Of a stretch of 16,943 nucleotides of DNA, positions 15,975 to 16,943 are shown piece after piece; within the stretch, counting starts at the first letter, position 1, and every line of letters begins with the position of its first letter. The DNA comes from Firmicutes bacterium UBA1535 (GTDB lineage Bacteria; Bacillota; Clostridia; Tissierellales; Sedimentibacteraceae). Below the pieces are notes generated by a model. The model did no database searches, had not been told where the DNA came from, and was given only the letters and a program-made list of their open reading frames with translations. Where the stretch lies: the NCBI GenBank assembly GCA_002323775.1, contig DCPV01000053.1:1-16943 (forward strand), in the 5' to 3' direction. The position numbers and the translations under genes are program-made.

Positions 15975-15982
15975 TCAAATAT

Positions 15983-16942
15983 TTAATTAGTTTTTCTATA
16001 CAATCTTGCAGTAGGATGGTTTAAATAATCTTTATTATTAAATCCTGGATGCAAATAGTTAATCTTTTTTAAATATTCTTCAACAGAAGAATAATATTTT
16101 TGTGTTGCTTGTGATTTACAGTAGTCATTTAATTTCTCATTATTCACTATAATTCCTTTAAATGCGTATCTGTTGGGTTCAGACCTGCTTACATGAGGCC
16201 TATAGTATTCGTACTTAGCCATTTTCTTTATTTGCTTATTAAACATAATATAACTTAAACATTCACTATCAAAAGAACTTTTATAGTAATCCAAATATGA
16301 ATTATATAAGTCAATCGCATAACAGCTACTATCTTTTTTATTTATACAAAATTCTTTAATGAAATATTTTATATCATTAGACTTTGAATTATCATCAGAA
16401 GTCGCTTGAATATTTTTTGATGATGAATTTTTCTTTAATGCAATATTTCTGACACCTAAAAGAGGAAATATAATTTTTATCCAATCAATATCAATATTGT
16501 CTAAAATATTAAAATCTACAGGGTGATTTAAGTTTTTTAAATTGTAAATCTTGCACTTAAAATTATTTTTTATTGATAAAAGTTCTCTGGCATTCGTTGC
16601 AAAATAAATTATTGGCAACTTATTTTTATAATAATTTTTACCGCTTATTGAATTAATAGAAATACTTGAGCCATTTATTAATTTTTTAAGTAATTTTTCA
16701 TTTTCCAATTTTTCATAATCCTTTATATCGGTAATAACAATACCATTAAATCCATTTAGTTCTGAATTAATTAATTTATTAACTGTATCTTTATGCCTAA
16801 GATCCTTTATTTTGAGATAAAAGATATTGTTTTCAACTAACAAGTTAAAAAATTTTATTATATCTTCTTTAGATTCCTTGCTACAATTTATAAGCAATAT
16901 TCCATCATTGTTGTATTTTCCTAATAGTAGATATGCAGCTAA
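15983..16942 (-). CDS. P4/D5-type SF3 helicase, C-terminal part (gene continues beyond the window)
   Basis: The frame is open to the window edge, so the N-terminus (possibly with a primase domain) is outside. Numbering from an internal TTG at 16897: preceding it is LAAYLLLGKYNNDGI, matching the helix and strand before the SF3 P-loop. Residues 2-12 (LINCSKESKED) occupy the Walker A position. KIKDLRHKDTVNKL and FNGIVITDI follow, then the B'-like segment KKLINGSSISINSI (71-84) and motif C LPIIYFATN (94-102). Residues about 175-250 form the D5 C-terminal winged helix: IKYFIKEFCI, DLYNSYLDYYKS, FNKQIKKMA, YAFKGIIV. SF3 helicases of this group replicate phage satellites and plasmids. Walker A lacks the glycines and the S/T (SKED instead of GKST), so ATP use is in doubt. 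Confidence 0.65.
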   Translation of the reverse strand, partial: LAAYLLLGKYNNDGILLINCSKESKEDIIKFFNLLVENNIFYLKIKDLRHKDTVNKLINSELNGFNGIVITDIKDYEKLENEKLLKKLINGSSISINSISGKNYYKNKLPIIYFATNARELLSIKNNFKCKIYNLKNLNHPVDFNILDNIDIDWIKIIFPLLGVRNIALKKNSSSKNIQATSDDNSKSNDIKYFIKEFCINKKDSSCYAIDLYNSYLDYYKSSFDSECLSYIMFNKQIKKMAKYEYYRPHVSRSEPNRYAFKGIIVNNEKLNDYCKSQATQKYYSSVEEYLKKINYLHPGFNNKDYLNHPTARLYRKTN

Positions 16943-16943
16943 T

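Overview
The window is very AT-rich, with strong AGGAGG-type ribosome binding sites, GTG/TTG alternative starts and at least one perfect sigma-A-type promoter. This points to a low-GC Firmicute, most likely a clostridium of the Lachnospiraceae type. That placement rests on composition and gene style, not on a marker gene. No rRNA, tRNA, CRISPR array or intact integrase was seen. The content is accessory: anti-phage type genes, wrecked toxin and nuclease genes, and remains of mobile elements.

Left part (1-4216): the 3' end of an unidentified gene, a gene-poor stretch, and a frameshifted HNH endonuclease start. Three same-strand genes follow: a PD-(D/E)XK nuclease-like protein (817-2064), a SAP-domain protein (2181-3332) and a small protein with a C-terminal four-cysteine motif (3529-4041). 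They may form an uncharacterised cassette, but their gaps of 100-200 bases make that uncertain.

Centre-left (4217-8740): one 1217-residue protein with an N-terminal nuclease-like domain, a NACHT-type STAND NTPase and a long C-terminal helical region. This is the layout of Avs/bNACHT phage sensors. It is followed by an orphan C-terminal half of a DUF4143-family protein.

Centre-right (8767-13775): two homologous modules of about 140 bases, each opening with the same 17-base sequence and each followed about 30 bases later by a terminator hairpin, bracket a segment of about 4.9 kb. Inside are a perfect TTGACA-N17-TATAAT promoter, a broken Fic/Doc toxin gene, an intact overlapping gene pair of Gabija type (class 2 OLD nuclease plus UvrD-like helicase), and a small zinc-finger gene killed by stops. 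The modules look like attachment-site remnants, so the segment reads as a cassette added at a repeated insertion site.

Right part (13776-16943): a DUF1836-like regulator with inverted-repeat operator candidates in its promoter region, a frameshifted remnant, a small zinc-ribbon protein, a short membrane protein, a reading frame with one in-frame amber stop, and hairpins. On the minus strand, running off the window edge, is the C-terminal part of a P4/D5-type SF3 helicase whose Walker A position looks degenerate. It marks a second, phage-satellite or plasmid-like element.

Overall this is a defence island built by successive insertions, with two apparently intact defence systems (nuclease-NACHT protein; Gabija), one candidate cassette and at least six broken genes.
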